This document shows positions 34,826 through 43,248 of a DNA stretch of 64,000 bases, one piece after another (the first letter of the stretch is position 1; every line of letters starts with the position of its first letter). Made by a program: the position numbers and the translations under genes. Source of the DNA: Burkholderia glumae LMG 2196 = ATCC 33617 (GTDB lineage: Bacteria > Pseudomonadota > Gammaproteobacteria > Burkholderiales > Burkholderiaceae); the NCBI RefSeq assembly GCF_000960995.1, contig NZ_CP009434.1:806001-870000 (forward strand). The letters run 5' to 3'. The notes below the pieces were generated by a model, which was given only the letters and a program-made list of their open reading frames with translations, had not been told where the DNA came from and ran no database searches.

Positions 34826-35765
34826 GGAAGCTGTCTCCTGTCTGGGCATCGCGCGATGACGATGCCGGGTTGGTATGGATTTGCTGACGACATGCCGTGC
34901 GATCGCGCCGCCGGCTTGTCAGGATGCCGTTGCGCAGCGCCGCCCGGGTCGAAAAGGACGGTTCATCCGGATAACTGAATGATGACCTTATCATCAGTCA
35001 TCCTATAACGAGAGATAAAAAAATGAAAGACATCGGTCGCCCCGCTGGAAGGTGGTTCGGCCCGGGCCGAACGCGCACGCACGATAAAACGGAAAATCGT
35101 TTCATGAATCGAGCCCCAGACAGCGCATGATTTTCCGAGATCAGAATCACGGCGCCGGGATTGACTACCGATACGGGTATATACCGAAGCATCCGCTAAT
35201 TGAATGATGGATTTTTGAAAGGTATGTGATCTGATGTCGGATGTTAAAGGACGCTGCTGGCCGCTGCAGGCCGGGCCGCCCGAGAACGGACGTCATGGCC
35301 GAAAATGCGCGAAACGAAAGACCTTTGGACGAATGACGGGCTAGGGAAAGCCCGGACTTGTTGCGTCCGCGTTCTAACTTCTACGATTTCAGTTATCCGA
35401 TGACATCGGAGAAATCATTGTTATCTCCATGGTCCCGGGCCTGCCTTTCACGCAAGCCGCCTGCGCTGAGTCGGCCGGCAGTGTTTGCATGGCAGAGGTT
35501 TGTCTTCCTGCCTCGTTCGATGGACAAACCAGGCGAACGAGCCGCCCGAGCCGCGAGGTCGCGGGGCCGGGGGGGCGCGCCGTCGAGTGCCGTCGAGTGC
35601 CGTCGAGCGCCGTCGAGTGCCGTTTTTGTTATATGACGTCGTAATAGATAAACGATAGCCGCCGTCGTATCGCGAAGGCCGGGATGGCCGTTCGTTCCGA
35701 ACCATTGATCCGTACAACGAATAAAGCCGCGGGCCGTCGGGCCTCGGGCAGGGAGAGACCGGTCC
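34826..35765. other. 940-bp AT-richer regulatory region of the pectinolytic locus
   Basis: There is no protein-like frame. It holds several dyads: TGATGA/TCATCA (34980-34996), the perfect palindrome GTTCGGCCCGGGCCGAAC (35055-35072), CGGGCT/AGCCCG (35337-35354) and CCGATG-A-CATCGG (35397-35409). It separates the divergent polygalacturonase gene and the remnant polygalacturonase, so it should hold promoters and operators for both. A tandem repeat lies at 35581-35620. Confidence 0.6.
35581..35620. repeat. 10-bp tandem repeat, four copies
   Basis: The unit CGTCGAGTGC occurs four times in register (one copy has CGTCGAGCGC), 146 bp before the start of the remnant polygalacturonase. It is a potential VNTR in a leader region and could alter expression by length change. 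Confidence 0.85.
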
Positions 35766-36056
35766 ATGATGCAATCCTTGTCGACACGCCGGCGCGCTTG
35801 GAGCCGATGCGCGGGTGTGGCACTGACGGCCGCGCTGACGGAGTGCGGCGGCGCCGCGCTCGCGTTCGCGGTGCCGTCGTACCTGAGCCTGACGATGGGG
35901 CCCGGCCCGGTGTCGTTCGCGAGCCTGCTGCTGGGGGCCGACGGCAGCAATCAGGTCAGCGTGGCCGAGCAGCGCACCGGCTCGGGCACCGGCTACGACT
36001 GCAGCAGCGCCTTCGTCGACTTCCCCGCCGCCAACGCGCCGATCTCGATCCACTGA
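35766..36056 (+). pseudogene. remnant of a second polygalacturonase (signal plus C-terminal tail)
   Basis: The 96-residue frame starts with an Arg-rich, hydrophobic export-signal-like segment (residues 1-35). It then passes straight into TMGPGPVSFASLL (43-55) and YDCSSAFVDFPA, which look like the last strands of a PehB-type polygalacturonase. The tail resembles the end of the neighbouring GH28 protein (LDCSKAFVDFPG). None of the catalytic motifs is left, so about 500 codons were lost in frame. GGGAGAGA still precedes the start. It may be made as a small exported protein without enzyme activity. Confidence 0.65.
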
Positions 36057-36140
36057 GCTGCACCGCCGCGGCCAGCGGAGCCGCGGCATCGCCGAGCCGT
36101 TTTCTTCCAACCGATTCCATCAAGCCAAGCAGGGGATGAC

Positions 36141-37859
36141 ATGCGTCGCACCATCACGTTCCTTTTGATGCCCGCCACGATCGTGCTGGCGGCCTGCGGC
36201 GGCGACGCGGCGCCGTCGGGCCCTGGCGTCGGCGCAAACAGCGCGACCGCGGCCACCGCCACCGGGACCGACTCCGTGGCCGCGGCGGCGACGTCCGCCT
36301 TCGTGCCGGCCAACGGCGAGACGGCCGCCTGCGCGGATACGCGCCTGTCGATCACCTTCGATGCGCCGCCCACGCTCGGCACCAGCGGGCGGATCAAGGT
36401 GATGCGCGCCTCGGACGGCAGCGTGGCGGACACCATCGACATCAGCGGCGCGCCCGTCACCGCCGGCGGCGAAACCCAGACCTACATGCCGGCCGCCAAC
36501 ACGGAGATCGACAAGCTCGGCAACAACGTCGGCTCGCTCACGCAATGGCGCTACGTGTACTACACGCCGGTCACGATCTCCGGCAATACCGCGACGGTGC
36601 GCCTGCACGACGGCGTGCTCGCCTACGGCACGCGCTACTACGTGAGCGTCGACAACGGCGTGCTGAACGGCAGGATCGGCGGCAAGGCCTTTGCCGGCAT
36701 CGCTTCGCCGACGGCATGGGCGTTCCAGACCCATGCCGCGCCGCGCTCGCCCACGGCCGTCACGGTTGCCGCCAGCGGCACGAGCGATTTCCGCAGCGTG
36801 CAGGGCGCGCTCGACTGGATCATGCAGAACGGCTGCGTGACCTGCACCAACGCGAACGATGCCAAGACCATCACGATCGCGAACGGCAGCTACAACGAGC
36901 AACTGTTCCTGCGCAACGTGAACAACCTGACGATCGCGGGCCAGAGCCGCACGGGCGTGGTCGTCTACGACGACAACTACGAGTCCTACAACCCGTCCAC
37001 CGGCGGCAGCAGGACTGCCCCGCAGAGCACGCTGACCACCGAGGGCAGCGGCACGCGCCGCAGCCTCGGCGGCGGCCGCTCGGTGTTCCTCGTGGAAGGC
37101 GCCGACCTGCTGAAGCTGACGAACTTCACGCTGCAGAATTCGCACGTGAAGCGCGCCGTCGACAACAATCAGGCCGAGGCGATCTACTACAACAGCGCCA
37201 CCCTGAACGGCAGCCGCCTCAGCGCCACGCAGATGACCTTCCTGAGCGCGCAGGACACGCTGCAGCTCAAGGGCTGGGCGTGGTTCTACCAGTCGCTGAT
37301 CGCCGGCGACGTCGATTTCATCTGGGGCTCGCCGTATGCGGCGCTGTTCGAGCAGAGCGAATTGCATACCGTGGCCGATCCGGTCACGCCCACCTCGGGC
37401 GGCTACGTGTTCCAGTCGCGCGCGGCCTACGGCTTCCCCGGCTTCGTGGTGCTCGACGGCACGCTGACGGCCGATGCCGCGGTGCCGGCGGGCGCCACCT
37501 ATCTGGCGCGCTCGGGCGGCCTGGCCTCGCCGGCCTACTGCACCACCGCGTACACCGGCAGCGGCAGCTTCGGCAATGCCAATCTCGGCTGCGACGACGT
37601 AGCCTACATCGGCACCAGGATGGGCACGCATGTCGCGGCGGACGGCTGGTACACGAACCCCACGCCCAACCCGGCGTCGCCGACCGCCGCCGCGGGCTGG
37701 CGCGAGACGGGCAGCCTGGATGCGTCGGGCCACGCGCTGAGCACGAGCGGCCGCAATTCGGTCGTCGCCACGACGGGTGCCGACTTGAGCGGGCTGAATA
37801 CGCGTGCGAAGGTGTTCGCCTCATGGAACAACAACGCGGGCTGGACGCCTGCTCCGTAA
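36141..37859 (+). CDS. pectinesterase (CE8), lipoprotein
   Basis: This 572-residue protein has a lipoprotein signal (LAAC, Cys19). A first domain (about 50-200) with an Ig-like feel (VPANGETAACADTRLSITFD) precedes the right-handed beta-helix. The pectin methylesterase motifs are present: FLSAQDTLQ with Asp372 and GDVDFIWG with the nucleophile Asp392. It removes methyl groups from pectin, making it accessible to polygalacturonase. It lies 84 bp downstream of the polygalacturonase remnant on the same strand, so the ancestral operon was probably polygalacturonase-pectinesterase. Confidence 0.92.
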   Translation: MRRTITFLLMPATIVLAACGGDAAPSGPGVGANSATAATATGTDSVAAAATSAFVPANGETAACADTRLSITFDAPPTLGTSGRIKVMRASDGSVADTIDISGAPVTAGGETQTYMPAANTEIDKLGNNVGSLTQWRYVYYTPVTISGNTATVRLHDGVLAYGTRYYVSVDNGVLNGRIGGKAFAGIASPTAWAFQTHAAPRSPTAVTVAASGTSDFRSVQGALDWIMQNGCVTCTNANDAKTITIANGSYNEQLFLRNVNNLTIAGQSRTGVVVYDDNYESYNPSTGGSRTAPQSTLTTEGSGTRRSLGGGRSVFLVEGADLLKLTNFTLQNSHVKRAVDNNQAEAIYYNSATLNGSRLSATQMTFLSAQDTLQLKGWAWFYQSLIAGDVDFIWGSPYAALFEQSELHTVADPVTPTSGGYVFQSRAAYGFPGFVVLDGTLTADAAVPAGATYLARSGGLASPAYCTTAYTGSGSFGNANLGCDDVAYIGTRMGTHVAADGWYTNPTPNPASPTAAAGWRETGSLDASGHALSTSGRNSVVATTGADLSGLNTRAKVFASWNNNAGWTPAP

Positions 37860-37875
37860 CGCCCCTGCGGGGGCG
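37860..37875. terminator. short stable hairpin after the pectinesterase gene
   Basis: CGCCCC (37860-37865) pairs with GGGGCG (37870-37875) around the loop TGCG, beginning directly after the stop codon. A larger imperfect GC hairpin follows to about 37920. It separates convergent genes. Confidence 0.45.
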
Positions 37876-37933
37876 GGCCTGCGCCGCGCGCGCGGGCATC
37901 GCTCGCGCGGCGGCCCGCTTCGCGTCGAGGCCG

Positions 37934-38320
37934 TCAGCCCTGCCGGCCGACGACGTAATGCATCACGTCGGTCTTGCGCTCGGCGAAGGCCGCCTCGCAA
38001 TACATCAGGTAGCGCCGCCAGGTGCGGATGAAGACTTCGTCGAAACCCTGGGTGCGGACCGCGTCGCGTCGCGCGACGAAGGCCTGCTGCCAGGCCCGCA
38101 GGATCGCGCGGCAGGCGCACCAGTCCAGCATCCGCAGCGCGGCCGCGGGCCTCGCGTGCGGATCGCCGAACAGCTGATGCCCGCCGTCGGGCGTCGCCAG
38201 CGTCGGGTGGCCGGCCCGGATGCGCGCGAGCAGGGCGAGCAGCAGGCGGCCCGTGACGGGGACGACGGAACGGGACGTCAGGGTGCGCAGCAGGTTATGG
38301 ACAGGCCTCGGAGTCGGCAA
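37934..38320 (-). pseudogene. cyclopropane-fatty-acid synthase gene with its middle deleted in frame
   Basis: The 128-residue frame joins the N-terminus of a CFA synthase (VTGRLLLALLARIRAGHPTL, LFGDPHARPAAALRMLDWCACRAILRA) directly to the C-terminal helix region (WQQAFVARRDAVR, FDEVFIRTWRRYLMYCEAAFAERKTDVMHY). About 270 residues that hold the SAM-binding site and the bicarbonate/catalytic pocket are missing. The junction falls near residue 76. The frame is open and begins at a TTG (38320), 33 bp after the lipocalin stop. The product cannot be a methyltransferase. It is probably a decaying last gene of the lipid cluster. Confidence 0.75.
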
Positions 38321-38353
38321 GTGACGGAGGATGCGTGGCCGCGGCGCGCGAGC

Positions 38354-39007
38354 TCAGCCGGCTGCGGGCTCGAAGCCTTCCCGCCCGAGCTGCTCGCGTT
38401 TCTGCGGCACGCGCAGGAAGCGCGAGGTGTCGTAGCCGAAGGTGTCGAAGCGCGCGAGCAGCCCGCGGTAGGTCGCGTCGTCGAGTTCGGGCTCGCGCGC
38501 GAACACCCAGCCGAGGTGCTTGCCGCGATAGCCGAGCAGCGTGGTGCGATAGTCGGGGTCGACGAACAGCGTCAGCTGGGACACGTGGATCGGCCAGAGC
38601 AGCCGCACGCGCCATTCGCCGCCGCCGGGCAGCGCGGTATCGACGAAGTGGAAGCGGCGCTCCGGGCCGTCGAAGCCGCGTCGCGCGATGAAGCGGTCGT
38701 CGATCCGGCCGTCGGGACGCAGCGTCCATTCCGCGCGGCTCGCCACGAAGCCGCGCTCGGCCCAGTACGGCAGGTGCGCGATCACGTACCAGCGCCCCAT
38801 GTAGCGCGGCAGGTCCACCGGCACCGGCACCAGCGGCACGTCGGCGCGGGGATTCGGGTTGCGCGGCGCGTCGTGGCAGGCCGCGCCGAGCAAGGCCGGC
38901 GCGGCCGCCAGCGCGAGCAGCGCGCGGCGCCGGGCCGGCTCGGCCGGCGCGCCCGCCGGGCGGGCCGGGCTCGTCATGGTCGCGCCGTCACCGTCGCCGT
39001 CACTCAT
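38354..39007 (-). CDS. lipocalin family lipoprotein (Blc-like)
   Basis: The 217-residue protein has an N-terminal signal with RRRALLALAAAPALLGAAC (lipobox Cys about residue 45). The bacterial lipocalin fold follows, with the GRWYVIAHLPYW first conserved region and later GYRGKHLGWVFAREPELDDATY. It would bind a lipid or lysophospholipid at the outer membrane. It lies 12 bp after the CFA-family methyltransferase gene on the same strand. The initiator is uncertain; a second ATG 11 codons in (38974) is possible. Confidence 0.87.
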   Translation of the reverse strand: MSDGDGDGATMTSPARPAGAPAEPARRRALLALAAAPALLGAACHDAPRNPNPRADVPLVPVPVDLPRYMGRWYVIAHLPYWAERGFVASRAEWTLRPDGRIDDRFIARRGFDGPERRFHFVDTALPGGGEWRVRLLWPIHVSQLTLFVDPDYRTTLLGYRGKHLGWVFAREPELDDATYRGLLARFDTFGYDTSRFLRVPQKREQLGREGFEPAAG

Positions 39008-39019
39008 GGGCTGCCGGGC

Positions 39020-40114
39020 TCAGGCGCCGAGCGCCGCACGCTTGTCGAACAGGTAATGCGCGACGCCCCATTCGCGGCCGCGCCGGAACCCGAACAGCCC
39101 CGCCACCGCCATGTAGAACATGCGCCAGCGCTGGAACACGATCGGCGCGTCGTCGCCGAAGGTTTCGCGCAGCGCGGGCATGATCTGCTCGTGCGCAGCG
39201 TCGAGCGAGGCCAGCCAGTGGTTGGCGGTGCGCGCGTAATGCGTGCCGTTGAGCCACCATTGCCGCTCGACGCGCAGATGGTCCTGGAAGCGCAGCAGCA
39301 GGTCCGCCGAAGGCATCGTGCCGCCCGTGAAGAAATGGCGCGACATCCAATCGCTGCTGTCGCGTGCCGTGAAGTGATAAGCCACCAGCCGGTGCGCGAA
39401 CAGGTGGACGAACAGCTTGCCCTGGTCGTCGAGCCAGTGCGAGATCTTCGCCAGCAGCGCGCGATAGTTCTTCATGTGCTCGAACATCTCGATCGACAGC
39501 ACGCGGTCGAAGCGCGCCTCGGCGGGCGCGAATTCGAAATCGACGACGTTGCCCGTGACGATCTTCAGGTTCGTCAGGCCGCGCTCGGCCGCGCGCTGCT
39601 CGATGAACGCGCGCTGGCTCTGCGAGTTCGACAGCCCGACGATCTGCGAGCCCGGATAGCGCTCGGCCAGCCACAGCGAGAGCGACCCCCAGCCGCAGCC
39701 GAGATCGAGGATGCGCTGGCCGTCGGCCAGCTCGGCGCGCTCGGCGTAGAGCGCCAGCATCGCGTCCTCGGCATGCGCCAGCGTATCCTCGCCGGTCGGG
39801 AAGTAGCAGCACGAGTACTTGAGGCGCGGGCCGAGATGGGCCGCGAAGAAGCTGGCCGGCATCTCGTAGTGCTGCCGGTTGGCCGCCTGCGTTTCGATCG
39901 CGATCGGGCTGCGGTTCAGTTCCTCGACGAAGCTGTTCAGCGCGTCGGCGCGCGCCTCGTCGTCGTCGACGTGCTCGGCGCGCAGCCGCTGCCAGAGCAG
40001 CGCCGCGATGCCGCCGCGGATCACCGAATCGGACACGCGGCCGCGCTCGCAGTAGCGGATCAGCCAGCTGTCGCGGTCCGCGGCGGATTTCGAATCGAGA
40101 GTGGTCGCTGTCAT
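39020..40114 (-). CDS. CFA-family SAM-dependent methyltransferase
   Basis: This 364-residue protein has the SAM motif I ILDLGCGWGSLSLWLAERY, VVGLSNS-type motif II, and MFEHMKNY, as in cyclopropane-fatty-acyl-phospholipid synthase relatives. The helical N-terminus (about 1-95) with HYEMPASFFAAHLG and YSCCYF matches the family's lipid-binding region. It probably methylates unsaturated fatty acyl chains of phospholipids. It overlaps the DUF1295 gene by 4 bp, so both are co-translated. In other proteobacteria this pair occurs in sigma-factor-controlled lipid-modification clusters. Confidence 0.9.
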   Translation of the reverse strand: MTATTLDSKSAADRDSWLIRYCERGRVSDSVIRGGIAALLWQRLRAEHVDDDEARADALNSFVEELNRSPIAIETQAANRQHYEMPASFFAAHLGPRLKYSCCYFPTGEDTLAHAEDAMLALYAERAELADGQRILDLGCGWGSLSLWLAERYPGSQIVGLSNSQSQRAFIEQRAAERGLTNLKIVTGNVVDFEFAPAEARFDRVLSIEMFEHMKNYRALLAKISHWLDDQGKLFVHLFAHRLVAYHFTARDSSDWMSRHFFTGGTMPSADLLLRFQDHLRVERQWWLNGTHYARTANHWLASLDAAHEQIMPALRETFGDDAPIVFQRWRMFYMAVAGLFGFRRGREWGVAHYLFDKRAALGA

Positions 40115-40926
40115 GATCGTGGGCTCCGTTCCTGTGGGTCGTGATGGTCGGCCGCGCGCGGCGGCCACGGGATGAGCGCGCTCGTCGTGCGGATATAGTC
40201 GCGATAGCCGGCTCGCGAGCGTTGCAGGTGCGCCTCGAGCATCGGGATGCCGGACACGCGCAGCAGCAGCCAGGCCATCAGGCACGGCGGCGCGAGCGTG
40301 AGCCAGCCCCACGGCAGTCCGATCGCGAGCGCCGTGTAGGCCAGCCAGTGCAGGCATTCGAAGAAGTAGTTCGGGTGCCGGGAATAGCGCCACCAGCCGA
40401 CGCGGCACACCTGGCCGCGATGGGCCGGATCGGCCGCGAAGCGGCGCAGCTGGCGGTCGGCCGCGGCTTCGCCCGCCACCGCCGCGAGCCAGATCGCGAC
40501 GGCCGCGGCGAATGCCGCCGGCGACGGCGTCTCGGGGCGATAGGCCGGCACCAGGAAGGCGATCGCGAGCAGCATCGACACCACCGCCTGCAGTTGGAAG
40601 AAGCCGAACATGCGCGCGGGCGCGGCCGCGCCCCATTGTTCGCGCAGCGCGCGATAGCGCGCGTCCTCGGCGTGGCCCGCGTTGCGCCGCAGCAGATGCA
40701 CGGCCAGGCGCAAGCCCCACAGGCCGCCCGCGAGCGCCACGAACGCGCGGCTGGCCGGCGCGCCGGTGCCGGCCACGGCCACGTAGACGGCCACCGCGCC
40801 GAGCATGGCGGCCCAGACGGGATCGATCATTCCGGCATTGCGCGAGCGCAACTGGTGAAGCCAGACGGCTGTGAATGCCGCGCTGGTGGCCACGAAGGCG
40901 AGCGCGACGGTGGCGGCGATGGGCAT
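40111..40926 (-). CDS. DUF1295 integral membrane protein (steroid-reductase-like)
   Basis: The 271-residue protein has about six to seven membrane helices and the C-terminal signature WWRYSRHPNYFFE of the DUF1295 / 3-oxo-5-alpha-steroid 4-dehydrogenase fold, which binds NADPH in the membrane. It is likely a membrane reductase or isomerase acting on a lipid. GGGAG lies 6 bases before the ATG at 40926; the longer frame to 41046 is poorly supported. It heads the four-gene cluster DUF1295, CFA methyltransferase, lipocalin, broken CFA synthase. Confidence 0.88.
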   Translation of the reverse strand: MPIAATVALAFVATSAAFTAVWLHQLRSRNAGMIDPVWAAMLGAVAVYVAVAGTGAPASRAFVALAGGLWGLRLAVHLLRRNAGHAEDARYRALREQWGAAAPARMFGFFQLQAVVSMLLAIAFLVPAYRPETPSPAAFAAAVAIWLAAVAGEAAADRQLRRFAADPAHRGQVCRVGWWRYSRHPNYFFECLHWLAYTALAIGLPWGWLTLAPPCLMAWLLLRVSGIPMLEAHLQRSRAGYRDYIRTTSALIPWPPRAADHHDPQERSPRS

Positions 40927-41365
40927 GCGAACTCCCGCAGGTGAAAACGGGGAGATACGGCGCGCAGGCCGGCCCGGATGCAGCGTGCAAAACATCAGCG
41001 TGCGTGGCGCGCGGTTCGCTTCGGGTGAAATCAAAACGCTGCGCATCGCCTCTCCTGGCGAAGGAATGCTTCCATTTTCATTAAGTGCGGCCGCAGGTCA
41101 ATACGGGGGAATGCTCAGCCGAAAGCGGCAGGATCGGCCGCGCCGTTGACGGCGACGCAATGGCTGGCCGCGGATGCGCGGCGCGATGGGCGGCTCGGGC
41201 GCTTGATCGGGCACCCGCAACGGCGCTGATGCTGCGACGCGGTATCGCCGAAAGGCAAGACGGGGGAAGGGGAATGCGGAATCAACGCCGATGGCTTGTC
41301 GCGATGCGGCGGGCGCTGGCACACTGCCGGCGAGATGTGTCGAGACCACGAACGGGGGCCAAGAA
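40927..41365. other. divergent intergenic region
   Basis: About 440 bp between the lipid cluster (minus strand) and the uncharacterised gene at 41366 (plus strand). The segment 41020-41110 on the minus-strand side is AT-richer and probably holds the lipid-cluster promoter. No gene-like frame was accepted. Confidence 0.5.
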
Positions 41366-42385
41366 ATGAGTGGCGTTGAGGAAAACGAATCCCCGACGGC
41401 CGGCGCGTCCGGTCATAAAGATATCGCCGCTGACCGGTTGCCATGGGAGGACACGCTGATCCTGGCGTTTCGAGACATGCAATGGAGCCGCCGAATCGAA
41501 TCGATAATGAAACGATCGGCGCCCGGCGATCCGGCGGTGACGGGCGGCCTCGAGGCGCTCGTGCTGGGCGGCCCTGGCGCGATCCACAAGCTGGACGGCG
41601 CGGCCGAGCGGCTCGGCGACCTGATCGCCTCGAACGGCGAGTCGACGCAGGCCCGATTCTTCCTGCTCGAATTCAAGAGCGATCGCGACAAACGCTCGGA
41701 CGAATACGTCAAGCCAATGCTGATCGGCGCGGTGGGCCGGCTGGTCACGCCGCAGCAGGGGGATGCCGAGATGATTGCGAACGGTGATCGATGCCATTTC
41801 GCGGTGTTCGCGAACCTGCCCGGGATGGCCGAACCGGCCGATCCCGTCGATTCCGCCGACGCCGAGCGGGCCGTGCCGGCCGTCGATCCCGCCGGCGACG
41901 CGGCTGCGGATCCGGCCGGCGATGCGCCGCAGCCGCGGCCGCGCCATCTCGACAGCTATGAGCAACGCGAGCTGCTGGCCGAGCCGTACTTCGACTGGGT
42001 GAAGCAAGGCGTTCGATCGGTCCTGCGGGAGCTGAAGCCCGACAAGGCGGACCTCGTCGACCCGGCGGTCCGCGCCGAGTGGAAACGGCTCGAGGGCAGC
42101 CAGCAGAGGCAGGCCCTGCAGCAGTTCAAGCCGAGGAAAAACAAGGAACTGCACAAGCTTGCCGACCAGATCTGGGGGAGCGCCGAGCATGGCCTGCCGC
42201 TGCCGGATTACCGGGACTACGTCCGGTGGCTGGCGGGGCTGGCTGGCGGCGAGGGCGGCGACACCAGGGTGAAGCTGGTGGCGGTGAGGGACGGCCAGCT
42301 CTATTACTGCCTGACGACGATCGCGCAACTGGCCTCGCGGCTCGACCCGCCGGCGCCCGGCCCAAGCAGCAGATTGAAGGTGTAA
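41366..42385 (+). CDS. uncharacterised protein with possible PD-(D/E)xK-like core
   Basis: This 339-residue soluble protein is Asp/Glu-rich and matches no family I recognise. The N-terminal third has ARFFLLEFKSDRDKRSDEYVKPML (around 97-119), where an Asp-rich stretch is followed by Glu102-x-Lys104 on a predicted beta-strand, the arrangement of PD-(D/E)xK nuclease-like proteins. A Pro/Ala/Asp linker (about 155-190) separates a C-terminal helical domain (EQRELLAEPYFDWVKQGVRSVLRELK, then WKRLEGSQQRQ). It is monocistronic, between the lipid cluster and the sigma/anti-sigma pair, on the opposite strand to both. Function unknown. Confidence 0.6.
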   Translation: MSGVEENESPTAGASGHKDIAADRLPWEDTLILAFRDMQWSRRIESIMKRSAPGDPAVTGGLEALVLGGPGAIHKLDGAAERLGDLIASNGESTQARFFLLEFKSDRDKRSDEYVKPMLIGAVGRLVTPQQGDAEMIANGDRCHFAVFANLPGMAEPADPVDSADAERAVPAVDPAGDAAADPAGDAPQPRPRHLDSYEQRELLAEPYFDWVKQGVRSVLRELKPDKADLVDPAVRAEWKRLEGSQQRQALQQFKPRKNKELHKLADQIWGSAEHGLPLPDYRDYVRWLAGLAGGEGGDTRVKLVAVRDGQLYYCLTTIAQLASRLDPPAPGPSSRLKV

Positions 42386-42480
42386 CCGTCTCCTGCCCTG
42401 CGATCCGGCACCGGTGCGCGGCCGCTCGGTGCTGGGCCGAGGCGGGGGCGCCGTGGCCGGCGAGCGCCCTTCGTGCCCCG

Positions 42481-43248
42481 TCAGGCCTCGTGCATCGCCC
42501 CCGAGGCGATCACCGGCCCGGTCGGCTCGCCGGTTGGCGAGCCGCCCACCGGTTCGACCGACACCGCCAGCACCGCGCGTGCGCTGAGCTGAGCGACGAC
42601 TGCAGGCGGCAACGCCATCGCGGCCGGCGTATCGGCCGCGAACACGCCGAGCGCAATCGGTTTCGCGTTCGGCGGAATCAGCCAGAGCTCGGTCGAGCGG
42701 TTCGCGGCGATGGCCGGCTTGTCGGCCGGCACCAACACCATCCGCGCGCGCCGCAGGTCGACCGTGGCCGTCCAGTGCGCGACGCCGTCCGCACGCGCGA
42801 TGGTGGCGACCATGTAGCCGGCGCCCGGCCGGGCCGCCGTCGATGCGCCCGGCGCGGGAACGTCGTGGCGCGCGGTGGTCAGCGTCACGGCCACCAGCGC
42901 GACGGTGGCGAGGCTCGCGCCGATGCCGAGCCAGCGCCAGAAGCCGAGATGGTTCCACCAGCCGGCCGCGCCGCGCTCGCCTCCGGCGGCCTTGCCGCGA
43001 GCCGGCAGGAAGCCGAGATCGCGCTGGATGCGGGTCCAGACGCGCGCAGGCGGCGCGATCGGCGGCACGTCCTCGGCCAGCGGCGCGAAGCGCGCCTGCC
43101 AGCGCGCGAGCGTCGCCGCGAGCGAGGGGTCGGCCGCGGCCTCGCGTTCGAGCGCGCGGCGCGCGTCGGCGTCGAGCACGCCGAGCGCGTATTCGGCGCA
43201 GCGCAGCTCGGGATCGGAATGGGCGGGCGTGTTCATCGTTCGAGGCAC
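42481..43248 (-). CDS. RskA-type anti-sigma factor
   Basis: This 255-residue protein has an N-terminal cytoplasmic segment (RCAEYALGVLDADARRALERE), one membrane helix (about 98-120, FWRWLGIGASLATVALVAV) and a periplasmic RskA domain with ELWLIPPNAKPIALGVF. It holds its sigma partner inactive until periplasmic signals cause proteolysis. It overlaps the end of the ECF sigma gene by 16 bp, so the pair is translationally coupled. Confidence 0.9.
   Translation of the reverse strand: MPRTMNTPAHSDPELRCAEYALGVLDADARRALEREAAADPSLAATLARWQARFAPLAEDVPPIAPPARVWTRIQRDLGFLPARGKAAGGERGAAGWWNHLGFWRWLGIGASLATVALVAVTLTTARHDVPAPGASTAARPGAGYMVATIARADGVAHWTATVDLRRARMVLVPADKPAIAANRSTELWLIPPNAKPIALGVFAADTPAAMALPPAVVAQLSARAVLAVSVEPVGGSPTGEPTGPVIASGAMHEA

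Noticed and set aside
36545..40144. 1199-codon plus-strand open frame
   Set aside because: It is Arg/Ala/Gly-rich without domains and runs over the pectinesterase, the lipocalin and the CFA methyltransferase genes; it is a GC-bias shadow frame.
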